Notes: generated by a model from the sequence alone, not told the origin. DNA of 64,000 nt from DATEPR01 sp963780635 (GCA_963780635.1 CAWACW010000011.1:248001-312000), one strand, 5' to 3'; shown: positions 16,919 to 24,902, numbered from the stretch's first letter. A program made the numbers and translations.

Positions 16919-16951
16919 AGCCCCCGCGTTCCTCCCCCTGGCGCGGGGGCT
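16919..16951. terminator. GC-rich hairpin after copZ
   Basis: AGCCCCCGCG (16919-16928) pairs with CGCGGGGGCT (16942-16951) around a 13-base loop. There is no clear T-run, so it may be a weak terminator or a leader structure for the next gene. Confidence 0.4.
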
Positions 16952-17056
16952 CTCCGCAGCATAAGAGCAGGTCAGTGGCCTGGTTTGCGACACGCGCGGG
17001 TGGCGGGAAACACACCACCGGTTGCTTCTCGCAATCGAACCGTTATCGTGTGCGCC

Positions 17057-17413
17057 GTGCAGATGCCATCGATAGGACGGACCAGGACCGGGAGACATCG
17101 CCCGGTCTCGACCGAAGAAGATCCGCAGGCGCCTGGTCGCGAACTCGAGAACTACCTCGCCGCCCTCGCTCCGGACGGAGACGTCGAGAGCACCGGTTCA
17201 GGTCGCCGGTTCGGCAACGCCCAGGTCTACCAACTGCGTCTCCAGCTGATGGCGAACGAGCAGTTGCGTGAGCTCGCCGCCCGGCAAGGCACCTCCCCGC
17301 AGGCACTGGCCCAGGAGTGGGTGATGCAGCGACTCGACTGGGAAGCCGAGCAACGCGCTGCCCACGTCGGCGCGCCGGCCGGCTACGACGACGCCCCGGC
17401 CTGGCCCCAGTAG
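17057..17413 (+). CDS. Small hypothetical protein with predicted helical DNA-binding-like tail
   Basis: 118 residues from GTG 17057, or 116 from ATG 17063. The disordered, basic N-terminus is followed by GRELENYLAALAPDGD, a conserved-looking helix QVYQLRLQLMANEQLRELAA and TSPQALAQEWVMQRLDWE, ending in an acidic, proline-containing tail. The middle resembles ribbon-helix-helix or antitoxin-type folds, but I do not recognise the family. Its end meets a strong hairpin terminator. Confidence 0.55.
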   Translation: MQMPSIGRTRTGRHRPVSTEEDPQAPGRELENYLAALAPDGDVESTGSGRRFGNAQVYQLRLQLMANEQLRELAARQGTSPQALAQEWVMQRLDWEAEQRAAHVGAPAGYDDAPAWPQ

Positions 17414-17475
17414 GCCGGTCGACCAGAACTCCCGGCCCGCCAATCCCGAGGCGACCGGTCCACCCCGAACGACGC

Positions 17476-17502
17476 GACCCCCACTCGAAACGAGTGGGGG
17501 TC
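17476..17502. terminator. Strong hairpin between convergent genes
   Basis: GACCCCCACTCG (17476-17487) and CGAGTGGGGGTC (17491-17502) form a perfect 12-bp stem with an AAA loop. It lies between the gene ending at 17413 and cspA, which ends at 17537 on the other strand, so it may serve both directions. Confidence 0.8.
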
Positions 17503-17536
17503 GTCGAGTTGTCCAGTGGGGATTCCTGCGGGGGCC

Positions 17537-17740
17537 TTACAGTGGCCGGACGTTCTGTGCCTGCGGGCCTTTCGTGCCCTGACCTACCTCGAACTCCACT
17601 TTCTGGTTCTCCTCCAGGCTGCGGTATCCCGAACCCTGGATTTCGGTGTAATGCACGAACACATCCGGTCCGCCGTCCTCGCGCTGGATGAAGCCGTAAC
17701 CCTTCTCAGCGCTGAACCACTTGACGGTGCCTTCTGCCAC
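17537..17740 (-). CDS. cspA: Cold shock protein
   Basis: 67 residues, a single OB-fold cold-shock domain: GTVKWFSAEKGYGFIQ contains the RNP1 motif and DVFVHYTEI the RNP2 motif, ending KGPQAQNVRPL. It binds single-stranded RNA and DNA as an RNA chaperone. GTG 17740 is set by GAGGAGG a few bases upstream. A 19-bp palindrome at 17767-17785 lies in the expected leader and may be a cold-responsive structure. Confidence 0.95.
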   Translation of the reverse strand: MAEGTVKWFSAEKGYGFIQREDGGPDVFVHYTEIQGSGYRSLEENQKVEFEVGQGTKGPQAQNVRPL

Positions 17741-17766
17741 GCCTGCCTCCTCGCAGGATCAGCACG

Positions 17767-17785
17767 GGACTGCACCGTGCAGTCC
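17767..17785. promoter_or_regulatory. Perfect palindrome in the cspA leader
   Basis: GGACTGCACCGTGCAGTCC is a 9+1+9 perfect inverted repeat about 27 bp upstream of the cspA start. It could be an RNA hairpin near the ribosome-binding site or a repressor operator. Nothing else in the upstream 150 bp is as symmetric. Confidence 0.5.
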
Positions 17786-18076
17786 CCGGCCGTTCCCGGG
17801 CAGTTCCACGATTCTCCGCCGAGAAAAAGAACGCCCGCACATCGTTCCGCGAGCGTGATACCACGAACACGAAGAACCACGGCCTACCAGCTCAGCGTAG
17901 TAGCTCGATTGCCCTGGCGGTACCATCCCGCGCGCGTCCCGATTGCCACCGAGCCCGGACTTGACCGCGGATATCGACGTTCGGTAGCCGGTTTCTCGTC
18001 GGGCCGAGTCGCCATCTTGCGGATATCCTGTGCGCTCCGAGCTAGCTCCGGGGCATGATCCGAGCGCGGACCGTAA

Positions 18077-18092
18077 TGTGATGGTAGTCACA
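18077..18092. promoter_or_regulatory. CRP/FNR-family operator before the L,D-transpeptidase
   Basis: TGTGATGGTAGTCACA matches the classical TGTGA-N6-TCACA consensus exactly. It ends 17 bp before the start codon, so a bound CRP-type protein here would more likely repress, or act with a downstream promoter, than activate. Confidence 0.6.
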
Positions 18093-18109
18093 CGTCGGGA
18101 AGGTGGGCC

Positions 18110-19315
18110 ATGTCGGGTCATCGAGCTGCACACGGACGGCGGATCGCCGTGCCGCTGGTTGGCGTAACGCTGCTGGCAGGGCTACTCGGCGCCTGCACGA
18201 CGACAGGGCCGGCCGCGAGCAACCAGTCCGGCACGTCGGGCAATGTGGTCCAGCGCCCTGTCGGACAACCCGCCACAGTCAACGTCCAGCCCGCGGCGGG
18301 CGCCGTCGACGTGAACCCGGCAGGCCTCGTTTCCGCGTCTGTCGCGCGCGGCACCATCAGCCGGATCGCGCTCACCAACGCGGCGGGCAAGGCCGTCGCC
18401 GGCACGCTGTCCCCAGATCACAGCGCCTGGACCACCGCCGAGCCGTTGGGCTACGGCAAGAGCTACACGTGGTCGGGCACCGCGACCGGCAGCGACGGCG
18501 GCACCGTCCCGATCAGCGGCGCGTTCCGCACGGTCGCGCCCGACCAGCAGGTCAGCGCGCGGCTGAACGTCGACGACGGCCAGACCTACGGCATCGCCAT
18601 GCCGATCGGGCTCACGTTCAGCGACGCGGTGGCCGACAGGGCCGCCGTGCAACAGGCGCTCACGGTGACCACCTCCCCGCCGGTGGTCGGGCAGTGGGCC
18701 TGGCTGGACGACCAGACGGTGCACTGGCGCCCCAAGGCCTACTACGCCCCCGGCACACACGTCTCGGTGCGCGCCAAGCTCTACGGCGTGCGGTTCGCGC
18801 CGGGCAGCTACGGCGGTGACGACATGTCCGCGCACTTCACGATCGGGCGATCCCAGATCGTGAAGGCCAACACGCGGACGCACCGGATGGTCGTGTTCAG
18901 GAACGGCCACAAGACGGCCGACTACCCGGCCAGCTTCGGGCTGGACTCCGATCCGGGCCGTGTCACCAACTCCGGCGTGCACGTGGTGGTATCGCGCAGT
19001 CAGACGCACTTCATGACCAACGCGAAGTACCACTACTTCAACCTCGAGGTGCACTGGGCGGTGCGGATCTCCAACAACGGCGAGTTCGTGCACGCGGCAC
19101 CGTGGTCGGTGGGCGAGCAGGGGCGGACCAACGTGTCCCACGGCTGCATCAACCTGTCCACGGCGAACGCGATCGCCTACTACAAGTCCGTGCTCACCGG
19201 CGACCCCGTCGTGGTCAGCGGGTCCAGCCAGCACCTCGGCGCGTCGGACGGCGACTACTACGACTGGACGCTCACCTGGGCACAGTGGCAGGCCAAGTCC
19301 GCGATCGCGGCCTGA
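18110..19315 (+). CDS. L,D-transpeptidase lipoprotein (LdtMt-like)
   Basis: 401 residues. A lipoprotein signal (LVGVTLLAGLLGAC, lipobox Cys near residue 29) is followed by a Ser/Gly/Gln linker, two Ig-like domains (about residues 60-250) and a YkuD catalytic domain ending with the active-site motif SHGCINLS (Cys near residue 345) and the upstream His in NNGEFVHAAPW. It makes 3-3 cross-links in peptidoglycan and is relatively carbapenem-sensitive but penicillin-insensitive. Length and domain order match mycobacterial LdtMt2 and LprQ types. A perfect CRP-like site precedes it. Confidence 0.92.
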   Translation: MSGHRAAHGRRIAVPLVGVTLLAGLLGACTTTGPAASNQSGTSGNVVQRPVGQPATVNVQPAAGAVDVNPAGLVSASVARGTISRIALTNAAGKAVAGTLSPDHSAWTTAEPLGYGKSYTWSGTATGSDGGTVPISGAFRTVAPDQQVSARLNVDDGQTYGIAMPIGLTFSDAVADRAAVQQALTVTTSPPVVGQWAWLDDQTVHWRPKAYYAPGTHVSVRAKLYGVRFAPGSYGGDDMSAHFTIGRSQIVKANTRTHRMVVFRNGHKTADYPASFGLDSDPGRVTNSGVHVVVSRSQTHFMTNAKYHYFNLEVHWAVRISNNGEFVHAAPWSVGEQGRTNVSHGCINLSTANAIAYYKSVLTGDPVVVSGSSQHLGASDGDYYDWTLTWAQWQAKSAIAA

Positions 19316-19324
19316 CCGCCGCGT

Positions 19325-19867
19325 TCAGCCGGCAGCGGCCCGCGCGCGCTCCCGCCAGTTGCGGGCCTTCGTGCGGTTGCCGCACACCCGCATCGAGCAC
19401 CAGGTGCGGGATCGGTTGCGGGAGTGGTCGAAGAACGCCCACCGGCAGTCGTCGGCCGGGCAGATCTTGACCCGGTCCCAGTCGCCCAGCACGGCCAGGC
19501 GCGCGCTCGCCGCGAGCACCGCACCCACCGGGTCACTCGCCACCAGGGTGGGCACACCGTCGTGCAACTCGACCCGGAGGAGTCCTCCCGCGCGGTACGG
19601 CGGGTCGGTGTCGCCGACCGGGCCCTTGCCGTCGACCACGGCGGCCCGCAGCGCGTCCCGCACGGCCCGCACGCGCGCGACCTGATCGTCGGGAGGTATC
19701 TCGATCGGGGGCGGGCCGAGACGCCGCTCGGCGATCCACTCCCGCCATCGCCTCGGCTCGTCCAGCAGGTCGGTGCCCTGTTCGACGTCGACCGTGTTGA
19801 GGAAGGCCACCACCAGTTCCGCATCGTGGTTGTGTACGCGCAGGTCGTCCGTCCATCGGGTTGTCAT
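19325..19867 (-). CDS. CGNR zinc-finger (ABATE domain) regulator
   Basis: About 180 residues. The N-terminal ABATE-type region begins DLRVHNHDAELVVAFLNTVD; the C-terminus holds the zinc-binding motif VKICPADDCRWAFFDHSRN followed by CSMRVCGNRTKARN (C-x4-C ... C-x3-CGNR). Such proteins are predicted stress or catabolic regulators. ATG 19867 is favoured; an in-frame GTG at 19903 would add 12 residues. It is convergent with the L,D-transpeptidase, with only nine bases between stops. Confidence 0.85.
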   Translation of the reverse strand: MTTRWTDDLRVHNHDAELVVAFLNTVDVEQGTDLLDEPRRWREWIAERRLGPPPIEIPPDDQVARVRAVRDALRAAVVDGKGPVGDTDPPYRAGGLLRVELHDGVPTLVASDPVGAVLAASARLAVLGDWDRVKICPADDCRWAFFDHSRNRSRTWCSMRVCGNRTKARNWRERARAAAG

Positions 19868-20005
19868 GCGGACCTGTGCGCCAGCCACCAGACCAGTCAC
19901 CACACCACTGTAGGGACTCTGGGCTTGTCAGCGCCTCTCTACCGGCATAAAGTCCATGCCGGTTACTAACCGGTAACACTGATTGAGTGGATACGGAGGT
20001 CGCCG

Positions 20006-20386
20006 ATGACCGCGAATGCCCAGATCAGCTCGGGTTCGGTAGTGCTGGACTGCCCGGACCCGACGGCGCTGGCAGGTTTCTACGCGGAACTGCTCGGCTG
20101 GCAGCCGGCGACGATCTCGGTCGGTGGCCGGTGGGCCACCCTGACCAATCCGGCGGGCGGGTTCCGCATCGAGTTCCAGCAGGCCGCCGACTACCAGGCG
20201 CCGACGTGGCCGGACCCGGCCCGGCCGCAGATGTTCCATCTCGACCTCGCGGTCCCCGAGCTGGCACCGGCCGCGGCACACGCGGTGGCCATCGGCGCGC
20301 GGCCACTCGACCTGTCCGACGCGCACCCGACCTTCCAGGTCTACGCCGACCCGGCTGGCCACCCGTTCTGCCTGTGTGCGTGCTGA
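20006..20386 (+). CDS. VOC-superfamily (glyoxalase-like) protein
   Basis: 126 residues, beta-alpha-beta-beta-beta modules of a half-sized VOC protein: VVLDCPDPTALAGFYAELLG at the start, MFHLDLAVPELAPAA in the middle and VYADPAGHPFCLC at the end. The pattern matches actinobacterial glyoxalase-like proteins that dimerise. GGAGGT precedes ATG 20006. Substrate unknown. Confidence 0.85.
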   Translation: MTANAQISSGSVVLDCPDPTALAGFYAELLGWQPATISVGGRWATLTNPAGGFRIEFQQAADYQAPTWPDPARPQMFHLDLAVPELAPAAAHAVAIGARPLDLSDAHPTFQVYADPAGHPFCLCAC

Positions 20387-20426
20387 CCTGCAGGTTTTAC
20401 GCTGACAGCTGACTATGCACCGAGGG

Positions 20427-20443
20427 TATACACCGCGTGTATA
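20427..20443. promoter_or_regulatory. PadR-type operator overlapping the -10 box
   Basis: TATACACCGCGTGTATA is a perfect 7+3+7 palindrome of the kind bound by PadR regulators (ATAC/GTAT half-sites). It overlaps a TATAGT -10-like hexamer at 20440-20445, which would place the transcript start at or next to ATG 20453. Autorepression of the whole ABC operon is the simplest reading. Confidence 0.75.
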
Positions 20444-20452
20444 GTGGTGGTC

Positions 20453-20983
20453 ATGTCAATCGGACACACCCTGCTCGGGCTGCTGGAGACCGGCCCTCGG
20501 CACGGCTACGACCTGAAGCGGGCCTACGACGAACGGTTCGGCCAGGACAAGCCGCTGCCGTACGGCCAGGTCTACTCGACGCTGTCCCGGCTGCTGCGCC
20601 ACGGACTCGTCGAGGTCACCGGCGTCGAGGCGGGCGACGGTCCCGACCGCAAGCGGTACGCGATCACCGACGCGGGCGTGACCGATGTGGCCCAGTGGCT
20701 GGAAACCGCCGAGCCACCGGAGCCCTACCTGCACAACACGCTCTACACGAAGGTCGTCCTCGCCCTGCTGTCCGGGCGCAGCGCGGCCGACGTGCTCGAC
20801 GTGCAGCGAGCCGCCCACCTGCGGGCCATGCGCGAGCTGACCAGGCGCAAGGCCGCTGGCGACCTGGCCGACGCGCTGATCTGCGACCACGCGCTGTTCC
20901 ACCTCGAGGCCGATCTGCGGTGGCTCGAACTGACCGCGGCGCGGCTGGCTGAGCTTGCCGGCTCGGTGGAGGGGGCCCGATGA
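20453..20983 (+). CDS. PadR-family transcriptional regulator
   Basis: 176 residues. The winged helix reads MSIGHTLLGLLETGPRHGYD, then LPYGQVYSTLSRLLRHGLVE and DRKRYAITDAG. A C-terminal helical (vir-like) dimerisation region follows (LYTKVVLALLSGRSAADVL). No ribosome-binding site stands before ATG 20453, and with the -10 only eight bases away the message is probably leaderless. An upstream GTG at 20444 lies inside the operator. It overlaps the ATPase gene by four bases and likely represses the exporter until a ligand arrives. Confidence 0.9.
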   Translation: MSIGHTLLGLLETGPRHGYDLKRAYDERFGQDKPLPYGQVYSTLSRLLRHGLVEVTGVEAGDGPDRKRYAITDAGVTDVAQWLETAEPPEPYLHNTLYTKVVLALLSGRSAADVLDVQRAAHLRAMRELTRRKAAGDLADALICDHALFHLEADLRWLELTAARLAELAGSVEGAR

Positions 20984-21723
20984 GCGGTGCCACGTATGAC
21001 CCACCGAGCGTCCGGTCCGGCGAGCCTGGCCGGCGATCCGGGCCGCCGCTGCTGGCCGGCAGTGACCTGACCAAATCCTTCGGCCGGACCCCCGCGCTGA
21101 TCGCGGCGAGCCTGGCGGTGTGGCCGGGCGAGGTCGTGGCGGTGATGGGCCCATCCGGCTCGGGCAAGTCGACGCTGCTGCACTGCCTGGCCGGGATCGT
21201 CCGCCCGGACGGCGGCCAGGTCGTCTACGCAGGCTCGGATATCGGCTCGCTGTCGGATACCCGCCGTAGCGCGCTGCGGCGGCAGGACTTCGGCTTCGTG
21301 TTCCAGTTCGGCCAGTTGGTGCCGGAGCTGACGTGCGTGGAGAACGTGGCCCTGCCGCTGCGGCTGGCCGGCGTCCGGCGCCGGGTCGCCGAGCAGGCCG
21401 CGATGGTGTGGTTGGGCAGGCTCGAAGTCGAGGACGTCGCCGACCAGCGGCCGGGTGACGTGTCCGGTGGCCAGGGCCAGCGGGTGGCCGTCGCGAGGGC
21501 GCTGGTCGCCGAACCGAAGGTGATCTTCGCTGACGAGCCGACCGGTGCCCTGGACTCGCTCAACGGCGAGCGCGTGATGAAGCTCCTGGTCTCGGCGGCG
21601 AGGGAGACCAGCACCGCGGTCGTGCTCGTCACCCACGAACCGAGGGTCGCCGCCTACTCCGACCGCGAGGTCGTGGTCCGCGACGGCCGCACCAGGGACA
21701 TCAGCCTGGAGCTGGTCCGATGA
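20980..21723 (+). CDS. ABC transporter ATPase (LolD/MacB type)
   Basis: 247 residues. Walker A GPSGSGKST near residue 58, Q-loop FVFQFGQLVPELT, signature DVSGGQGQR (Q in place of the third usual residue), Walker B VIFADEPTGALDS and H-loop VLVTHEPR. The N-terminal 25 residues are unstructured and proline-rich. It powers the large FtsX-fold permease encoded at 22512. Both are coupled by stop/start overlaps through three intervening small ORFs, which is unusual: normally ATPase and permease adjoin. Confidence 0.92.
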   Translation: MSGATYDPPSVRSGEPGRRSGPPLLAGSDLTKSFGRTPALIAASLAVWPGEVVAVMGPSGSGKSTLLHCLAGIVRPDGGQVVYAGSDIGSLSDTRRSALRRQDFGFVFQFGQLVPELTCVENVALPLRLAGVRRRVAEQAAMVWLGRLEVEDVADQRPGDVSGGQGQRVAVARALVAEPKVIFADEPTGALDSLNGERVMKLLVSAARETSTAVVLVTHEPRVAAYSDREVVVRDGRTRDISLELVR

Positions 21724-22154
21724 CGACCATCAGGAGCCGGCGGCCGGTGGCCGGCAAGACGGCGCCCTCTCCCGTTCGCGGGTGCCCAGTCGGTCTGGTC
21801 GTCGCGGGGACGGTCGGCGGTGCCGGGGCGACAAGTGGCCCGTCGCCGATGGTCGGCGAGGCGTTGCGTCCGGCCGGACGGGTTCGCGGCGCGACGGCCG
21901 GTGGCGTCCGGACCACCGCTGCACCGCCGCCTGCGGCCGAGCCAACTGCTCGGACCGCACGTGTGTGCGTCGGTGGGGCGCTTGATGGCGGTTGGACCAC
22001 TGCCGGTCGGCGATTCTCGGTGGCCGAGACCGAACCCGCCCTGCCGACGCCCGCATGCCTGGTCGGATCGGTCGGTGTCGGCCAGTTGTTGGGCGGTGTC
22101 GGGACGGTGCTCCTCGGTCGAACCAACGCCGCCGGTCTGGAGTTGGGCCGATGA
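21720..22154 (+). CDS. Coupled small ORF A, Gly/Val/Thr-rich, unknown
   Basis: 144 codons opening at the ATGA overlap with the ATPase gene. The product is low-complexity and rich in Gly, Val, Ala and Pro; its last 42 residues (ETEPALPTPACLVGSVG to GLELGR) recur in ORF B. The C-terminal stretch LVGSVGVGQLLGGVGTVLLG is hydrophobic enough for one membrane helix. No family recognised. It may be a real, rapidly evolving small membrane protein or a non-functional spacer kept open by chance in GC-rich DNA. Confidence 0.35.
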   Translation: MTTIRSRRPVAGKTAPSPVRGCPVGLVVAGTVGGAGATSGPSPMVGEALRPAGRVRGATAGGVRTTAAPPPAAEPTARTARVCVGGALDGGWTTAGRRFSVAETEPALPTPACLVGSVGVGQLLGGVGTVLLGRTNAAGLELGR

Positions 22155-22371
22155 CCGCCACTGTCGGCCCTCGGCAGGTCAGCGAGACCGGCCCTCGGCA
22201 GGTCAGCGAGACCGATCCCGCCCTGCCGACGCCCGCATGCCTGGTCGGATCGGTCGGTGTCGCCCAGTTGTTGGGCGGTGTCGGGACGGTGCTCCTCGGT
22301 CGAACCAACGACGCCGGTCTGGAGCTGGGCCGATGACCGCCACTCTCGGCCCTCGGCAGGTCAACGAGACC
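22026..22371 (+). repeat. 182-bp tandem duplication inside the ABC operon
   Basis: Copy 1 is 22026-22189 and copy 2 is 22208-22371, offset 182 bp, with about six mismatches in 164 bases. Within it a 24-bp element occurs as a perfect tandem pair (22166-22189 and 22190-22213) and again with one change at 22348-22371. The duplicated unit carries both a small-ORF tail and the next ORF's overlapping ATGA. Confidence 0.9.
22151..22336 (+). CDS. Coupled small ORF B, single predicted membrane helix
   Basis: 61 residues from ATG 22151, which overlaps the ORF A stop as ATGA, to a stop at 22336 that overlaps the next ATG in the same way. It begins with a duplicated GPRQVSET motif, then repeats the ORF A C-terminus almost exactly (LVGSVGVAQLLGGVGTVLLG). 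The 182-bp period equals the ORF length minus the four-base overlap, so duplication preserved coupling. Function unknown. Confidence 0.4.
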   Translation: MTATVGPRQVSETGPRQVSETDPALPTPACLVGSVGVAQLLGGVGTVLLGRTNDAGLELGR

Positions 22372-22515
22372 GCGACATGTCCCGTACCCGCTCGGGTGGG
22401 ATTGGCTCGCGTCGGTGGTGTGTGGCGGGTGCTCGTCGGCCGCCTGTCGACGGTGATCGTCAGTTGGGCGATCAACGGCGGTCCCGTTGTGCACCAAGGG
22501 GGTGGGCGCTCGTGA
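22333..22515 (+). CDS. Coupled small ORF C
   Basis: 60 residues beginning MTATLGPRQVNET like ORF B and then diverging to LARVGGVWRVLVGRLSTVIV, one possible membrane helix. The stop overlaps the permease GTG as GTGA. Same start as B, different tail. No recognised family. Confidence 0.35.
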   Translation: MTATLGPRQVNETATCPVPARVGLARVGGVWRVLVGRLSTVIVSWAINGGPVVHQGGGRS

Positions 22516-24842
22516 CCGGGGATGCGGCGCCGAAGCGTGGGGCCGGGTGGCCGCACGACCTCGCTCTGGGGATCCGGCTGGCCGTCGGGGGTGGCCGGAC
22601 CTCCTGGGCCCGGTTGATCATGGGCACGATCGGGGTGGGGATGGCCGCCGCCGTGCTGTTGGTGGCCGCTTCGGTCGGGCACATCGTGTCCAGCCAGTCG
22701 ACGCGGTCCGCCGGGATGGACGCCAACTCGACGGCGATCCCGGGCGTCGCGCCGCTCGACCGCGCATTCGGCAACACCGACTACCGCGGCCTCAACATCC
22801 AAGGCCTGTACGTCCACGGCACCGGCCCGACCTCACCGGTGCCACCGGGCTTGCCACGGGTGCCCGATCCGGGCGAAGTGGTGCTGTCGCCGGCACTCGC
22901 TCGCCTGCTCGACTCACCCGCGGGCGCGCTGCTGCGGCCGCGGTTCCCGCAGCGGATCATTGGCGAGATCAGCCAATCCGGCCTGCAAGGTCCGCAGGAC
23001 CTCACGTTCTACGCGGGCATGACCGCCGGCGAACTCGAGCCAGCCGTGCCGGAGCAGATCTACTCGTTCGGCGATCAGCCGCAGAACTCGTTGTCCAACA
23101 CCGCGCTGCTGACACTGCTGGTGATCGGCATGGTCGTGCTCCTCGTACCGATCCTGATCATGGTGTCGATCAGCACCCGGATCGCCAGTGCGGCACGGGA
23201 TCGGCGGCTGGCCGCGCTGCGGCTGGTGGGCGCCGGCGCCCGCCAGGTGCGGCGGATCGCCGCTGCCGAATCGCTTGCGCCTGCCGCGACCGGGCTAGTT
23301 CTGGGCACCGCGATCTACTTGGCATTCCGGCAGATCGCGCCTCAAGTAGAGGTGCTCGGGGTCAGCGTGTTCACCAGCGACGTCACGGTGTCGTGGCCGT
23401 TGGTCGCGCTGATCGTGGTCGTGGTGCCGGTCCTCGCGGTGGGCAGCGCGATGATGGCCTTGCGGCGCACCGTGATCGAGCCGCTGGGCGTGGTGCGTGG
23501 CGGTCGTCCGGTGCGTCGCCGGATCTGGTGGCGGATGGCGCTGGTCGTGGTCGGCGTCGGTCTGCTGGTGGGCGCCGAGAGACTGCGGGCCGACAGCAGA
23601 CTCTGGGTCTGGATGGTGGCCCTTGGCGCGTCGATGCTGCTGGTCGGGGTGCCGGTGCTGCTGCCCTACCTGCTGGAACGGGCAGTCTCCGCGATGCGCG
23701 GCGGTGCGCCGTCCTGGCAGCTGGCCATTCGGCGGCTGCAGTTGGACAGCGGCACGCCCGCCCGGGTGGTCGGTGGCGTGGCCGTCGTACTGGCGGGCGC
23801 GATCGCACTGCAGACCGTGGTCACCGCGACCGCCACCCGGCTGGCGGTGCCGCCGGAATTGCAGGGCGTCGGCGATCCCGGCTCCTACTACGTGGTCGGC
23901 GAGGGCCAGTCGGCTGCCCAACTCGCCGCCGCGATCCAGCGGACCGGCGTCACCCGGGGCGTCTACCCGTCGACGGACGTCGCCGTGCGCACCCAGGCCG
24001 GGCAGACGTCCGGCGCGATCCTGATCGCGTCGTGCGCCGCGATCCAGCACCTGGCCCGCCCCATCGCCTGCCGGGACGGTGACGTGTTCTCAGAGGACAC
24101 CGGCCGGCCATCGTTCGCTCCCGGCACCCGGCTGGCCATGATCAACGGACCGGATGCCTCCTCGGGGCCCCCTGCGACCTACGGACAGTGGACGGTGCCC
24201 GCGCACGTCCAGCCGCTGAACACGGCGGCGCGGCTCGAGTTCGGTCCGGTCGCGGATTTGGTGGTCACACCGGCGGCGATCGCGGGCGTGCCACTGCCAC
24301 CGCTGAGCGAGTCGTGGACGCTCGTGCGGGTCGATCCGCACAACGCCGACGCGATCGAGTACGTCCGCAACGCCGTGGCCGCGCATCCGTTACGCACCTT
24401 CGTGGAGAACCTGACGCCGCCCGCGGAGCTGAGCGCGGACCAGCAGACGTTCGTGCAGATCCGCACCGGCCTGTTGATCGGCTCGCTGTTCACGCTCGCC
24501 CTGGCCGGAGTGAGCCTGCTGGTGCTTGCGCTGGAACAGGTCCGTGAACGGCGGCGGCCACTGGCGATGCTGTCCGCGTCCGGAGTGCCGAGGGCGGTGC
24601 TGGCCCGCTCGCTGCTGTGGCAGATCGCGGTCCCGGTGGCCGTCGGGGTGCTGGCCGCGATCGCCACCGGCCTCGCGCTGGCAGTGCTGGTCCTGCGGAT
24701 CACCAGCACGCGCTTACTCCTGGACTGGCCCGATGTCGGCATCTTCAGTGCCGCGGCGGTGATCCTGGTGCTGCTGGTCACGGGGGCGACCCTGCCCGCA
24801 CTACGCAGCGCGACCCGCTTGTCGGCTCTGCGCACCGAGTAA
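22512..24842 (+). CDS. FtsX-fold ABC transporter permease
   Basis: 776 residues with two FtsX-type halves: first helix LIMGTIGVGMAAAVLLVAAS at about residues 35-55, an extracytoplasmic domain, three helices near 200-320 (ALLTLLVIGMVVLLVPILIM, then an RDRRLAALRLVGAGARQVRR coupling loop), two more helices, a second large external domain and a C-terminal three-helix block with the loop ERRRPLAMLSASGVPRAVLA. This duplicated architecture is that of actinobacterial exporters of lipids or antimicrobial peptides controlled by PadR or two-component systems. GTG 22512 overlaps ORF C. Substrate unknown. Confidence 0.9.
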   Translation: MTGDAAPKRGAGWPHDLALGIRLAVGGGRTSWARLIMGTIGVGMAAAVLLVAASVGHIVSSQSTRSAGMDANSTAIPGVAPLDRAFGNTDYRGLNIQGLYVHGTGPTSPVPPGLPRVPDPGEVVLSPALARLLDSPAGALLRPRFPQRIIGEISQSGLQGPQDLTFYAGMTAGELEPAVPEQIYSFGDQPQNSLSNTALLTLLVIGMVVLLVPILIMVSISTRIASAARDRRLAALRLVGAGARQVRRIAAAESLAPAATGLVLGTAIYLAFRQIAPQVEVLGVSVFTSDVTVSWPLVALIVVVVPVLAVGSAMMALRRTVIEPLGVVRGGRPVRRRIWWRMALVVVGVGLLVGAERLRADSRLWVWMVALGASMLLVGVPVLLPYLLERAVSAMRGGAPSWQLAIRRLQLDSGTPARVVGGVAVVLAGAIALQTVVTATATRLAVPPELQGVGDPGSYYVVGEGQSAAQLAAAIQRTGVTRGVYPSTDVAVRTQAGQTSGAILIASCAAIQHLARPIACRDGDVFSEDTGRPSFAPGTRLAMINGPDASSGPPATYGQWTVPAHVQPLNTAARLEFGPVADLVVTPAAIAGVPLPPLSESWTLVRVDPHNADAIEYVRNAVAAHPLRTFVENLTPPAELSADQQTFVQIRTGLLIGSLFTLALAGVSLLVLALEQVRERRRPLAMLSASGVPRAVLARSLLWQIAVPVAVGVLAAIATGLALAVLVLRITSTRLLLDWPDVGIFSAAAVILVLLVTGATLPALRSATRLSALRTE

Positions 24843-24902
24843 GGCGGGCGGCGCAGCGGGGGGCGAGTTGAGGGGATGGGCCGGCGGGAAAGTGACCGGC
24901 GG

